The position numbers and the translations under genes are program-made. The notes beneath the pieces are model-generated. The model made no database searches and was not told the origin of the DNA. It was given only the letters and a program-made list of their open reading frames with translations. Shown piece after piece: positions 22,481-30,063 of a stretch of 32,056 nt of DNA. This DNA is from Actinomycetota bacterium (GTDB lineage Bacteria; Actinomycetota; Acidimicrobiia; Acidimicrobiales; Acidimicrobilacustridaceae): contig WLCQ01000011.1 in NCBI GenBank assembly GCA_009705225.1, forward strand, positions 1-32,056, read 5' to 3'. The stretch's first letter is position 1. Every line of letters starts with the position of its first letter.

Positions 22481-23728
22481 TCATTCGATCGTGCCGTAGG
22501 AGCCCTGATCTCCAGAGGACCCTGCTGAAGCGACCTCGGCGACGCAAGCTCGCAGGTCGATCTCGAACTCCTCGAGATGGTTTGCATGCACCGCATTGAC
22601 CATGCAGTGCAGCGAGTCCGGTGGACTCTGGCGATCGACGTACCAACCCTTGCGCCACAGTGCGTCGGCGAGCGCGAAGACGTTGAACGCGTCGGGGTCG
22701 GTGGCGCCGAAGGCGATGAGGGTCACCTCCGGCCGGGCCCGCAACGTCAGTTCCGGTATCGAGTCGAGAATTGCCGCAAGGCGGTCGCAGGTCTCCTTGG
22801 CCTCGCGTGTGAGGCGCAGGTACCCATCGTCGCCGAGCATGTGCATCACGGCCCAAGCCGCCGCCATCGGGCCACCGCCCTTTGTCCCCATGATTCCGGA
22901 GGATCCATAGAGGCCGCCGAGCCAATTATCGGTGAGGTAGGTCTGGTAGCTGCGCAGCACCTTGTTGCGGTGCATGAGCACGGATGCGCCTTTGGTCGTG
23001 TAGCCGTATTTGTGCAGATCAACCGAGATCGACGTGACGCCGGGAACCTCGAAGTTCCATTGTGGGATCTCGTAGCCGAGACGGCGCAGGTAGGTGAGCG
23101 TGATACCGCCCATGCAGGCATCAACGTGGCAGTTGATGCCTCGTTCCGCAGCGATCGCCGCGATGGCACTGATCGGGTCGATCACACCCTGCGGATATTG
23201 CGGAGCGGATCCGGCGATGAGCACGGTGTTGTCATCGACGGCATCGGCCATTGCATCGACGTCGGCCCGCCAGTCCTCGCCCACATCAACACGGCGGCTT
23301 TCGAGTCCGAAGTAGTAGCAACCCTTCTCGAAGGCTGCATGCGCACTGGTGGGAAGCACGATGTTTGGTTGCGTGATCGAACGCTCCCGCCGTCCTCGTT
23401 CGCGGGCAGCCTTCACGGCGAGCAGAAGGCTCTCCGTTCCACCACTGGTCATGAACCCAGCGCCATCGGGTCCGGCATCGAGCCACGCTCCCACGAATGC
23501 CACGACCTCGGCCTGGATCGTGCGAAGACTTGGGAACGCATCGGTATTGAGAGCGTTCTCGGTTGCGAATCGACGATGCGCGTCTGCTGCGAGCGCCTCG
23601 ACCTCGGGACCTGCGCTGTAGGCCAGGGTGAACGCTCGGCCATCGCGCCATCTCACATCGTTGGAACGGAGCTCATCGAGCCGCGTCAGGATGGATTGGG
23701 CTGATGATGATGCTGGGAACGACTCCAT
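22481..23728 (-). CDS. PLP-dependent decarboxylase/lyase, sphingosine-1-phosphate-lyase-like
   Basis: A 415-residue fold-type I PLP enzyme of the group II decarboxylase family. Seen: FMTSGGTESLLLAVKAAR (phosphate-binding turn), HVDACMGG with Asp203 for the PLP nitrogen, and SVDLHKYGYTTKGASV with the Schiff-base Lys240. The HKYGY...KG wording is closer to sphingosine-1-phosphate lyases and their bacterial relatives than to glutamate or tyrosine decarboxylases. No membrane segment. It may cleave a phosphorylated sphingoid-like base or decarboxylate an amino acid. TACCGT stands six bases before the ATG. Probably co-transcribed with the nitroreductase. Confidence 0.9.
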   Translation of the reverse strand: MESFPASSSAQSILTRLDELRSNDVRWRDGRAFTLAYSAGPEVEALAADAHRRFATENALNTDAFPSLRTIQAEVVAFVGAWLDAGPDGAGFMTSGGTESLLLAVKAARERGRRERSITQPNIVLPTSAHAAFEKGCYYFGLESRRVDVGEDWRADVDAMADAVDDNTVLIAGSAPQYPQGVIDPISAIAAIAAERGINCHVDACMGGITLTYLRRLGYEIPQWNFEVPGVTSISVDLHKYGYTTKGASVLMHRNKVLRSYQTYLTDNWLGGLYGSSGIMGTKGGGPMAAAWAVMHMLGDDGYLRLTREAKETCDRLAAILDSIPELTLRARPEVTLIAFGATDPDAFNVFALADALWRKGWYVDRQSPPDSLHCMVNAVHANHLEEFEIDLRACVAEVASAGSSGDQGSYGTIE

Positions 23729-23734
23729 GGCCGG

Positions 23735-23740
23735 ACGGTA
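23735..23740 (-). promoter_or_regulatory. Leaderless-type -10 box of the PLP enzyme gene
   Basis: TACCGT on minus, six bases before the ATG at 23728. An 11-base palindrome agcatgatgct (23752-23762) lies upstream and could be a small operator. Confidence 0.45.
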
Positions 23741-23806
23741 TCGGACCGAGAAGCATGATGCTGTGTGTCGGTCGGGTGCACGGAGTTGCGCTGGATTTTC
23801 CCCGAC

Positions 23807-24751
23807 TCAGCTGATCAGGTAGTCGGTGACCTGAGTGTCCTCGGCCCCGAGATCAGCAAAGTTGTCGTAGGCGCGCGCAGCGCTGAACTCGCGCCACGTG
23901 AATGGCCTGTAGAGGCGCGAGCCTTCGCACAACTCGGCTGCGGGTTCAATGACAGCATCGCGGCTGGGATTCGAGAAGAGCGGGATGGAAAAACGTCGAC
24001 TTTCGGTCATCGGCAACACCCGATGCACTGCGGCCCGATAGCGCCCGTTCGTCCACGCCTGCATGCAGTCGCCAAGGTTCACGACGACTGCGCCCGGAGT
24101 CGGGGGAACATCGATCCAGTCGCCCGAGAGTGATTGCGTCTGCAGCCCGCCGGTGGTGTCCTGCAGCAGAAGGGTTAGAACTCCGGGGTCGGTGTGATAG
24201 CCGAGAGCGGTTTCACCCAACTCTGCGAGACCCTCGCGTTCCGAAGCCGGAACGGGATCGCCGAGGGTGTAGTGATTCAGGCGCACGGTGCTGCTCGACG
24301 CCGATGAGCGAATCATCGAGCGACCTTCGCTCGAGAGTCCGAGCGCGTCATGGATCAATTCGAGCGTGTCGGTCGCAAGGCTGCTGAATGCCTCGAAGAA
24401 CTCCACCATCACGGGTCGGAAGTCCGCAGGTTCCGAGGGCCAGTGGTTGATGCTGTCGAGGCGAGGGTCGCGGGGATCGATGAAGTCGAAGACCTCTTTA
24501 TGGTCGCGTCGTCGCTTCGTCAGTTCGCGATCGAAGTATCCGAGCGGGTTGTCCTCGGATCGCATGATTGCCGTTCGCACCGAGCGATCTGCATCGAAGA
24601 ATGCACGCGTGGAGTCCCATGTTCGTTCGATCAGGGAGTCGAGTCCGTGGCCCGTCAGAAGGAAGAATCCGTGATCCCGGCACGCCATGTCGAGAGCATC
24701 GAGTGAGGTTTGGTCTGGTCGGGTGAGGTTGACCAACGGGACGATTGTCAT
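23807..24751 (-). CDS. 2-oxoglutarate/Fe(II) oxygenase, isopenicillin-N-synthase-like
   Basis: A 314-residue member of the plant-type non-haem iron oxygenases. N-terminal domain: MACRDHGFFLLTGHG (about 22-36). The double-stranded helix supplies the iron ligands His186 and Asp188 in GYHTDPG and His243 in AAVHRV, with Arg253-x-Ser255 (RFS) for the 2-oxoglutarate carboxylate. Likely hydroxylates or oxidises a small molecule; substrate unknown. The ATG at 24751 has a strong AGGAGGG site; the longer ORF start was rejected. It is divergent from the molybdenum hydroxylase genes across 164 bases, suggesting that the two oxidation systems might serve one pathway. Confidence 0.93.
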   Translation of the reverse strand: MTIVPLVNLTRPDQTSLDALDMACRDHGFFLLTGHGLDSLIERTWDSTRAFFDADRSVRTAIMRSEDNPLGYFDRELTKRRRDHKEVFDFIDPRDPRLDSINHWPSEPADFRPVMVEFFEAFSSLATDTLELIHDALGLSSEGRSMIRSSASSSTVRLNHYTLGDPVPASEREGLAELGETALGYHTDPGVLTLLLQDTTGGLQTQSLSGDWIDVPPTPGAVVVNLGDCMQAWTNGRYRAAVHRVLPMTESRRFSIPLFSNPSRDAVIEPAAELCEGSRLYRPFTWREFSAARAYDNFADLGAEDTQVTDYLIS

Positions 24752-24915
24752 GGGGCCCTCCTGAGGATGGCAGTGAGCTGTTGGAAAATCCACGTAAAGG
24801 AGCACCAAGAGTCGGTAAGAACGGCCGTTTCGCTCGAATGCCCCACCTACGGTACCGCCCGTCGCCACAATGCTCTTCGATCTCCGAAGGCGACCGGACA
24901 GTACGGGGGAACCGA
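24752..24915. promoter_or_regulatory. Divergent promoter region oxygenase / molybdenum hydroxylase
   Basis: 164 bases with no supported gene. A perfect ten-base palindrome AACGGCCGTT lies at about 24822-24831, near the middle, and a TACGGT hexamer on plus at about 24853-24858. No -35/-10 pair was convincing. Confidence 0.4.
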
Positions 24916-25377
24916 ATGACAGCGATGAAGTACAACGTCAACGGAAGCACCTATCAGTTTGATGCGGATCCGGGAATGCCGCTGTTGTGGGTCATCCGGG
25001 ACATCATCGGCCTGACCGGAACGAAGTATGGGTGCGGTGTCGAGATCTGCAAGGCCTGCACGGTTTGGATCGACGGTTCACCCGAGAAGAGTTGCGATAT
25101 GAACGCCTCGGAAGGTGTGGGGCGAAAGATCACAACCATTGAAGGTCTCTCGGCGACTCCCGTCGGAGTACGTCTTCAAAACGCGTTCATCGATTGTCAG
25201 GCCCCTCAGTGCGGGTACTGCCAATCAGGAATGCTGATGGCCGCGGCCAAGTTGGTGACCAGCAACTCGAAGCCTTCCGATGCCCAGATCGATTCCGCAC
25301 TCGGAAACATCTGCGCATGCGGCACCTATCCGCGGGTCAAACAGGCGATCAAGAAGGCGACGGGACAGCCGACATGA
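24916..25377 (+). CDS. [2Fe-2S] small subunit of molybdenum hydroxylase (IorA-like)
   Basis: A 153-residue electron-transfer subunit of the xanthine-oxidase family. The plant-type cluster ligands are Cys40, 45, 48 and 60; the second cluster uses Cys99 and 102 (CGYC) and Cys133 and 135 (CAC). Where most relatives have CGxC around the plant-type cluster, this one has CKAC. Size and partner match the two-subunit isoquinoline 1-oxidoreductase type, not the three-subunit CO-dehydrogenase type. GGGGGA precedes the ATG; the upstream extension in the ORF track was rejected. The stop overlaps the start of the large subunit in ATGA. No signal peptide is present, so export would depend on the large subunit. 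Confidence 0.94.
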   Translation: MTAMKYNVNGSTYQFDADPGMPLLWVIRDIIGLTGTKYGCGVEICKACTVWIDGSPEKSCDMNASEGVGRKITTIEGLSATPVGVRLQNAFIDCQAPQCGYCQSGMLMAAAKLVTSNSKPSDAQIDSALGNICACGTYPRVKQAIKKATGQPT

Positions 25378-27524
25378 GCAAACGTACGGAGACCAAAGCA
25401 GGGACTGTCAGCCGGCGGGCCTTCCTTGGAGGTGGAGCGACGGTTGTAGCGATGTTCGCCCTCGACGCGGCTCCCGGCTCCAAGATGGCTCGCGCTATCG
25501 CAGCCAATCTCCCGGTGGACACCAGCGGTGGTCCGGTCAATGGCTGGATCCTCGTCAATGCCGATAACTCGGTGAGCATCGCATTCGGTGGCGCTGAGAT
25601 GGGGCAGGGGATTCTGACCGGACTCGCCCAAGCCGCGGCAGAGGAACTGATGGTGGCTTGGTCCCAGGTACGCACTCAGGTGGCACCCACCTCGCAGTCG
25701 TACATCACTGGCGGAAGTTTCGGGATCCGGGCGAATTTCCTGAAGATGCGCATCGCTGGGGCCCAGGCGCGCGAAGTGCTGCTCGCTGCGGCAGCGGCCA
25801 CGTGGGGAATCGATGCGTCGGCCTGCAGCGTTTCCGATGGAGTGATCACGAATACCGTGACGTCAGCGACGCTCACCTACGCACAGGTAGCCAAAGCGGC
25901 GTCGGCTCTCACTCCTTCGGCTTCGCCGACGCTCACCGACGCTTCCAAGTTCCGGATGGTCGGTCGATCCATGGCCCGACTCGACCTCCCCTCAAAGGTT
26001 GACGGTTCGGCGGTGTTCGGTATCGACGTACGGGTTCCGGGAATGCTGTACGCAGCCGTGAAGAATTGCCCGACGATCGGCGGCACGCTTGCTCGTACGC
26101 CGGCAACCCCAGCGGGAGCGATTGCAGTCGTTCCCCTCGGAAATGCAGTTGCTGTTGTCGCTTCCAACACCTGGGCGGCGTTCAAGGCTGCGAGTTCGCT
26201 GTCAGTCGCCTGGACGATTCCCACTGCGGCAGCACAGTTGACGACCTCGACGATCTCCGCGCAGGCTCAGACGTTGATGGCCACCGGCACTGCCGGTTCG
26301 CCGGCTGCTGAACGGGTCGGAGACGCTCCGGGCGCATATGGCACCGCGGTCACCCGCATCGAGTCCACCTATCAACTCCCGTATCTGCCGCACGTGTGCA
26401 TGGAGGTTCTGAACTGCACGGCGAGTGTGACGCCCACCTCCTGTGAGGTCTGGGTTCCGACGCAGGCCGCAAGCTGGGTGCAGGCCACAGCGATGGCGAT
26501 CACGGGTCTGCCGGCCTCGGCGGTCACTGTGCACCCGACATTGCTCGGCGGGGGGCTCGGTAGGAAGATCGAACAGGACTACGTATCGCAGGCGATCAAG
26601 GTTTCCAAAGCAGTCGGCAAGCCGGTCAAGCTCACATGGCGACGCGAGGAAGATCTGAGTCACGACCAATACCGTCCGATGGGACTCGTGCGGGTGCGAC
26701 TCGGGGCCGACAGCGGGGGTCGTCTCACATCCATTGCCACCCGAACGGTTGCCCCATCACCATTGGCCCAGCGTGGTTGGATGGCGCCCACGGGCAATGA
26801 CAATGTCGAGGGTGCGGAGGGACTGCCGTACGCCGCGGCCAATCGTCTCGTCGAGTACGTGAAGCACCCAGCTGCGGTACCGGTGGGGTTCTGGCGTTCG
26901 GTGGGAAACTCCATCAACTGCTTCGCTGTTGAATCCGCGCTCGACGAATTAGCAGTGGCGCTCAAGCAGGACCCACTTGCCTACCGACGCAGTCTCCTCG
27001 CTGGTGATCCAAGAACGCTTGCGGTTCTCGATCGGGCTGCTGCAGACATCGGCTGGAACACGGCTCCAGCGAAGGGTGTGGCCCGGGGAATCGCACTGTC
27101 GAACGGATTCGGGAGCATCGTTGCACTCGCCGTCGAGGTGTCGCAGCCGACTGCCGGCGTGATGAAGGTGAATCGGGTGGCCTGCGCAGTCGATTGCGGG
27201 CTCGCGGTGAACCCTGGTCAGGTCGAGTCACAGATGCAGGGCGGAATCATCCAGGGGATCGGCACTGCGTTCTGGGGTCAGACCACCTTCGCCAAGGGAG
27301 TGGCCAGCAGTCGGAACTTCTCGAACACCCGCATGTTGCTGATGAAGGAGACGCCATCGATCACGGTGTCGATACTGCAGAGCGGTCTGGAATCGCTTGG
27401 CGGCATCGGTGAGGTGGCTGTACCTCCGACCGCCCCAGCTCTGGCCAACGCTTGGTTCAAGCTCACCGGCGCGCGGTTGCGGTCACTTCCGTTCTTCCCC
27501 GGTGCGAACCGAATGGACGACTGA
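25374..27524 (+). CDS. Molybdopterin-binding large subunit (IorB-like), Tat-exported
   Basis: A 716-residue subunit with a Tat signal, SRRAFLGGG with the twin arginines at 14-15, and a hydrophobic stretch after it. Molybdenum-cofactor motifs include GGAEMGQG (72-79), GGSFGIR, GGGLGRKIEQDYVSQA, VPVGFWRSVGNSINCFAVESALDELA and SLGGIGEVAVPP, where the Glu of GIGE is the expected catalytic base. This is the IorB/aldehyde dehydrogenase branch that hydroxylates N-heterocycles or oxidises aldehydes outside the membrane, passing electrons through IorA to a cytochrome or quinone. The heterodimer is probably assembled in the cytoplasm and exported folded. No FAD subunit, cytochrome, or XdhC/CoxG maturation gene is adjacent. 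Confidence 0.94.
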   Translation: MSKRTETKAGTVSRRAFLGGGATVVAMFALDAAPGSKMARAIAANLPVDTSGGPVNGWILVNADNSVSIAFGGAEMGQGILTGLAQAAAEELMVAWSQVRTQVAPTSQSYITGGSFGIRANFLKMRIAGAQAREVLLAAAAATWGIDASACSVSDGVITNTVTSATLTYAQVAKAASALTPSASPTLTDASKFRMVGRSMARLDLPSKVDGSAVFGIDVRVPGMLYAAVKNCPTIGGTLARTPATPAGAIAVVPLGNAVAVVASNTWAAFKAASSLSVAWTIPTAAAQLTTSTISAQAQTLMATGTAGSPAAERVGDAPGAYGTAVTRIESTYQLPYLPHVCMEVLNCTASVTPTSCEVWVPTQAASWVQATAMAITGLPASAVTVHPTLLGGGLGRKIEQDYVSQAIKVSKAVGKPVKLTWRREEDLSHDQYRPMGLVRVRLGADSGGRLTSIATRTVAPSPLAQRGWMAPTGNDNVEGAEGLPYAAANRLVEYVKHPAAVPVGFWRSVGNSINCFAVESALDELAVALKQDPLAYRRSLLAGDPRTLAVLDRAAADIGWNTAPAKGVARGIALSNGFGSIVALAVEVSQPTAGVMKVNRVACAVDCGLAVNPGQVESQMQGGIIQGIGTAFWGQTTFAKGVASSRNFSNTRMLLMKETPSITVSILQSGLESLGGIGEVAVPPTAPALANAWFKLTGARLRSLPFFPGANRMDD

Positions 27525-27525
27525 A

Positions 27526-28524
27526 TCAGGCGTCGTTTCGAGTCTTGAACGCTGTGCGGATGTAGGTGATCGCCGCGGTGATGAGACAGGCAGCGACAGC
27601 GATCAGGCACCAGAAGAAGCCTGCGTAGTCGAGCACCGTTCCAACGCCGGGTACGCCGGGCATGGTGTTTCGCACAGCGGGTAGAGCGAAGAGCATGGCT
27701 CCGAGCCACACAAACATTGAGAACTCGAGAGGGCGACCAGTGACGAGAGTGGTGTAGGTCATGGCCACCGCTATCGATGCGAGCGCGATCATCACCAAGA
27801 GTTCGAAGAGGGCGAACGCGCGCATTGCGCCCCCCCTCCTTGCGCCGAGGTCGACTCTGATGGCGCCGTCATCCCATGAATCCGCCGGGCTGGAGGTGAC
27901 TGCCCAGTCGTGCTGCTTGGCGCTCACTGCGAGACGGGTCGGTACGGGTTCCTCGGACTTGGTGGTGCCAGTTCCGTCGGCACTCTTGACGACCCGAGTG
28001 AGTCGCACCTGAAGAGCACTTGCGTAGGAGTCAAAGGGGTACTGGCTGAGGTCGCCATCGAGATCGAGCACCAGTTGTACGGGCGGAGGAATCTCTCCGC
28101 CAGAGAGATTGATGCTGCCTCCCAGGTAGCCGTCCGCATCGAGGTTGATGGTCTGCTTGAGCGAGCCGTCGCGATTGGCGAACGATCCATGAGGAGCGAT
28201 TGTGAGACGCACCTGCTGGGTGCCGGCGACGGGTTGGACCTCAAGGATCCGCGCGTTCACCTGGATGTAGTCCTCACTCGCCGGGTCTGAAACGCCGATG
28301 TACGTGCGAACCTCAGAACCAGTTGATTCGGTGTTGTTCCTGGACACGAATGTCGCGACCTGAGCAACGATGAGAATGCCGAGCGCTGCGAAGATCAGTC
28401 GCTTACCGAAACGACGCCGATCTGCGACCGCCTCTCGATCGCCAGACGGTTCGACGTTGGGATCTGCCTCGCCGTCAACGGCTCTGGGGTCATGTGATTG
28501 CGAATCGCCTTGCGCATTGGACAT
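27526..28524 (-). CDS. DUF4436-type membrane protein
   Basis: A 332-residue protein with a charged N-terminal tail, one membrane helix at about 42-60 (RLIFAALGILIVAQVATFV), a large beta-rich outside region containing YPFDSY, and three C-terminal helices (FALFELLVMIALASIAVAMTY, FSMFVWLGAMLFALPAV, YAGFFWCLIAVAACLITAAITYI). This layout and the PFDxY motif match the DUF4436 family of mycobacterial and related envelope proteins; function unknown. The start at 28524 was chosen over 28599; neither has a good ribosome site. Its stop is one base from the convergent IorB stop, with no terminator between. Confidence 0.8.
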   Translation of the reverse strand: MSNAQGDSQSHDPRAVDGEADPNVEPSGDREAVADRRRFGKRLIFAALGILIVAQVATFVSRNNTESTGSEVRTYIGVSDPASEDYIQVNARILEVQPVAGTQQVRLTIAPHGSFANRDGSLKQTINLDADGYLGGSINLSGGEIPPPVQLVLDLDGDLSQYPFDSYASALQVRLTRVVKSADGTGTTKSEEPVPTRLAVSAKQHDWAVTSSPADSWDDGAIRVDLGARRGGAMRAFALFELLVMIALASIAVAMTYTTLVTGRPLEFSMFVWLGAMLFALPAVRNTMPGVPGVGTVLDYAGFFWCLIAVAACLITAAITYIRTAFKTRNDA

Positions 28525-28597
28525 TGGGTGATTGTTGCACGGCCGAGTGTGATGAGCGTGCGTGAATCGGCTGTGCCCATCAGGAGGTCCTGTGCCC

Positions 28598-28633
28598 ATG
28601 ACTGATCCCGATACTGTGCCGAGATTCCCCTAG
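28598..28633 (+). CDS. Possible 11-codon leader ORF before the VOC gene
   Basis: ATG ACT GAT ... CCC TAG encodes MTDPDTVPRFP and is preceded by AGGAGG at a slightly long spacing of ten bases. Its stop codon overlaps the AGGAGGT ribosome site of the VOC gene, an arrangement that could couple the two by reinitiation. It is short enough to arise by chance. Confidence 0.3.
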   Translation: MTDPDTVPRFP

Positions 28634-28644
28634 GAGGTAATGCC

Positions 28645-29082
28645 ATGAGGATCGAACCGCATCATGTTGGGATCTGTGTCACCGATCTTGAGGCGTCCCT
28701 GCGCTTCTGGCGCGACGGGCTGGGTTTCGAGGCGACGACAACGCCAACCGTCGGGTCCGAGTGGTCCGATTCCCTCGAGATCGGCGGGGAGATCGAGTTC
28801 TCGGCCACGTTCCTGCGCAAGGATGGCTTCGAGTTCGAACTTCTTCATTACAACTTTCCTGAACCCACGGGAGCGCCATCGGCGACCCGTCTTCAGCGTG
28901 GATTCACGCACTTCGCCGTCACTGTGGATGAACTCGATCTGGTGATCGATCATCTCGTCGCTCACGGTGGCTCTGTGGTCGACGGCACTCGCACGAAGAT
29001 CGGCGAAGGGGCGTGGGCCACTGAGTTGGTGTTCATCGCTGATCCCGATGGAGTTCGCGTCGAACTCATGAAGTTCGGTTGA
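28645..29082 (+). CDS. VOC-family (glyoxalase/epimerase-like) metalloprotein
   Basis: A 145-residue vicinal-oxygen-chelate protein with two betaalphabetabetabeta modules. The four expected metal ligands are present: His7 (HHVGICVTDL), Glu65 (FEFELLHY), His89 (THFAVTV) and Glu140 (RVELMKF). It could be a lactoylglutathione-lyase relative, a methylmalonyl-CoA-epimerase relative or an extradiol-type dioxygenase relative; length and start favour the first two. AGGAGGT sits at ideal distance, the best ribosome site in the window. It ends convergently with the SDR gene. Confidence 0.92.
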   Translation: MRIEPHHVGICVTDLEASLRFWRDGLGFEATTTPTVGSEWSDSLEIGGEIEFSATFLRKDGFEFELLHYNFPEPTGAPSATRLQRGFTHFAVTVDELDLVIDHLVAHGGSVVDGTRTKIGEGAWATELVFIADPDGVRVELMKFG

Positions 29083-29146
29083 TCCACCGCTTGCGACGCC
29101 TCGTCCGACGAGACCGAGTTTCCGAGTGCCGAAGTTTCGACCGTGA

Positions 29147-29950
29147 TCAGAGGTCGGTCGTGACCTTGGGGATGAGATCCCCGTTGGCCATGCCGTCCAC
29201 CGCGAGGCACTGGCCGGTGACCCAGGACGCGGCGGGGGAGCAGAGGTAGAGCACCGCATCCGCGATGTCATCAGGAAGTCCGTTACGACGCATCGCAGTG
29301 TTGGCATGCATGGACTCGCGGATGGATGGGTCCATCGACGACAGGTACATCCGTAGGGAGTCGGTCTCGACTGCGCCCGGCAGAACGCCATTCACACGGA
29401 TGCGTGGTGCGAGCTCCACTGCCATCAGCCGCGTGAGTTGTTCGACTGCAGCTTTGGTGAGGCTGTGGGTGAGCGAGTTGCGCACCGCATTTCGCCCTGC
29501 GACCGAACCGATGTTGCAGACCGTTCCGCCCCCTCGCTGGAGCATGTGGGGAACAGCGAGACGCACGAGTTCGAACGGGGCGGAGACGTTGAAGTGGAAG
29601 GACTTCTCGAGCTGGGACACCGAAGTGTCGAGGAACGGCCTCGACATCGAACCACCAGCGTTGTTCACCACGATGTCGATGGCGCCGAAGTGGTCGATCG
29701 TGCGATTCACGATCGAGGCAAGCGAGTCCATGTCGTTGACGTCACCGGTGAGCGGAAGGGCGCGACCCCCGGCGGCGACAACATCAGAAGCAACCTGCTC
29801 GAGGTCTGCCTCCGTGCGGGCAGTGAGCACGCAATCTGCTCCCACCTCCGCGAAGGCTTTCGCGATAGCGGCTCCAATGCCCTTCCCGGCCCCGGTGATG
29901 ATCGCCACCTTTCCGTCGAGACGGAAGCGTTCGGGTGCAGTGCTCGGCAT
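29147..29950 (-). CDS. SDR-family protein with His in place of catalytic Tyr
   Basis: A 267-residue SDR. Cofactor loop TGAGKGIG (19-26), NNAG (96-99), Ser149 in NIGSVAGR, and PGAVETDS after the substrate-binding strand are normal. The expected YxxxK reads THSLTK: His162 replaces Tyr and Lys166 is kept. The codon is CAC; one base change would give TAC. The arginine after the second strand (LTARTEADL) suggests NADP(H). Without Tyr it may be inactive, have altered chemistry, or use His as acid. AGGAGCC precedes the ATG at 29950. A single-base sequencing error is a possible alternative. Confidence 0.9.
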   Translation of the reverse strand: MPSTAPERFRLDGKVAIITGAGKGIGAAIAKAFAEVGADCVLTARTEADLEQVASDVVAAGGRALPLTGDVNDMDSLASIVNRTIDHFGAIDIVVNNAGGSMSRPFLDTSVSQLEKSFHFNVSAPFELVRLAVPHMLQRGGGTVCNIGSVAGRNAVRNSLTHSLTKAAVEQLTRLMAVELAPRIRVNGVLPGAVETDSLRMYLSSMDPSIRESMHANTAMRRNGLPDDIADAVLYLCSPAASWVTGQCLAVDGMANGDLIPKVTTDL

Positions 29951-30063
29951 GGTCGGCTCCTGTGGTTGCGCTGATGTCCGCCGGTTCGGGACTCCCGAAC
30001 GACGCCCAATCTCCGTGCGGGGTCGCACTCGAGGCGGCCGGAGCTTAGGTGTCCATGCTGGCT

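Noticed and set aside
24745-24915. N-terminal extension of the IorA-like ORF to an ATG at 24745
   Set aside because: It would overlap the divergent oxygenase start; the family N-terminus and a GGGGGA ribosome site support 24916.
24767-24919. 50-codon ORF on plus ending in an ATGA overlap with the IorA-like gene
   Set aside because: The only nearby ribosome-like sequence abuts the ATG, the product shows no motif, and the region is a divergent promoter; the overlap is probably chance.
29100-29112. CTCGTC-c-GACGAG palindrome between VOC and SDR stops
   Set aside because: Short dyad between convergent genes with no T run; neither a clear terminator nor in a promoter position.
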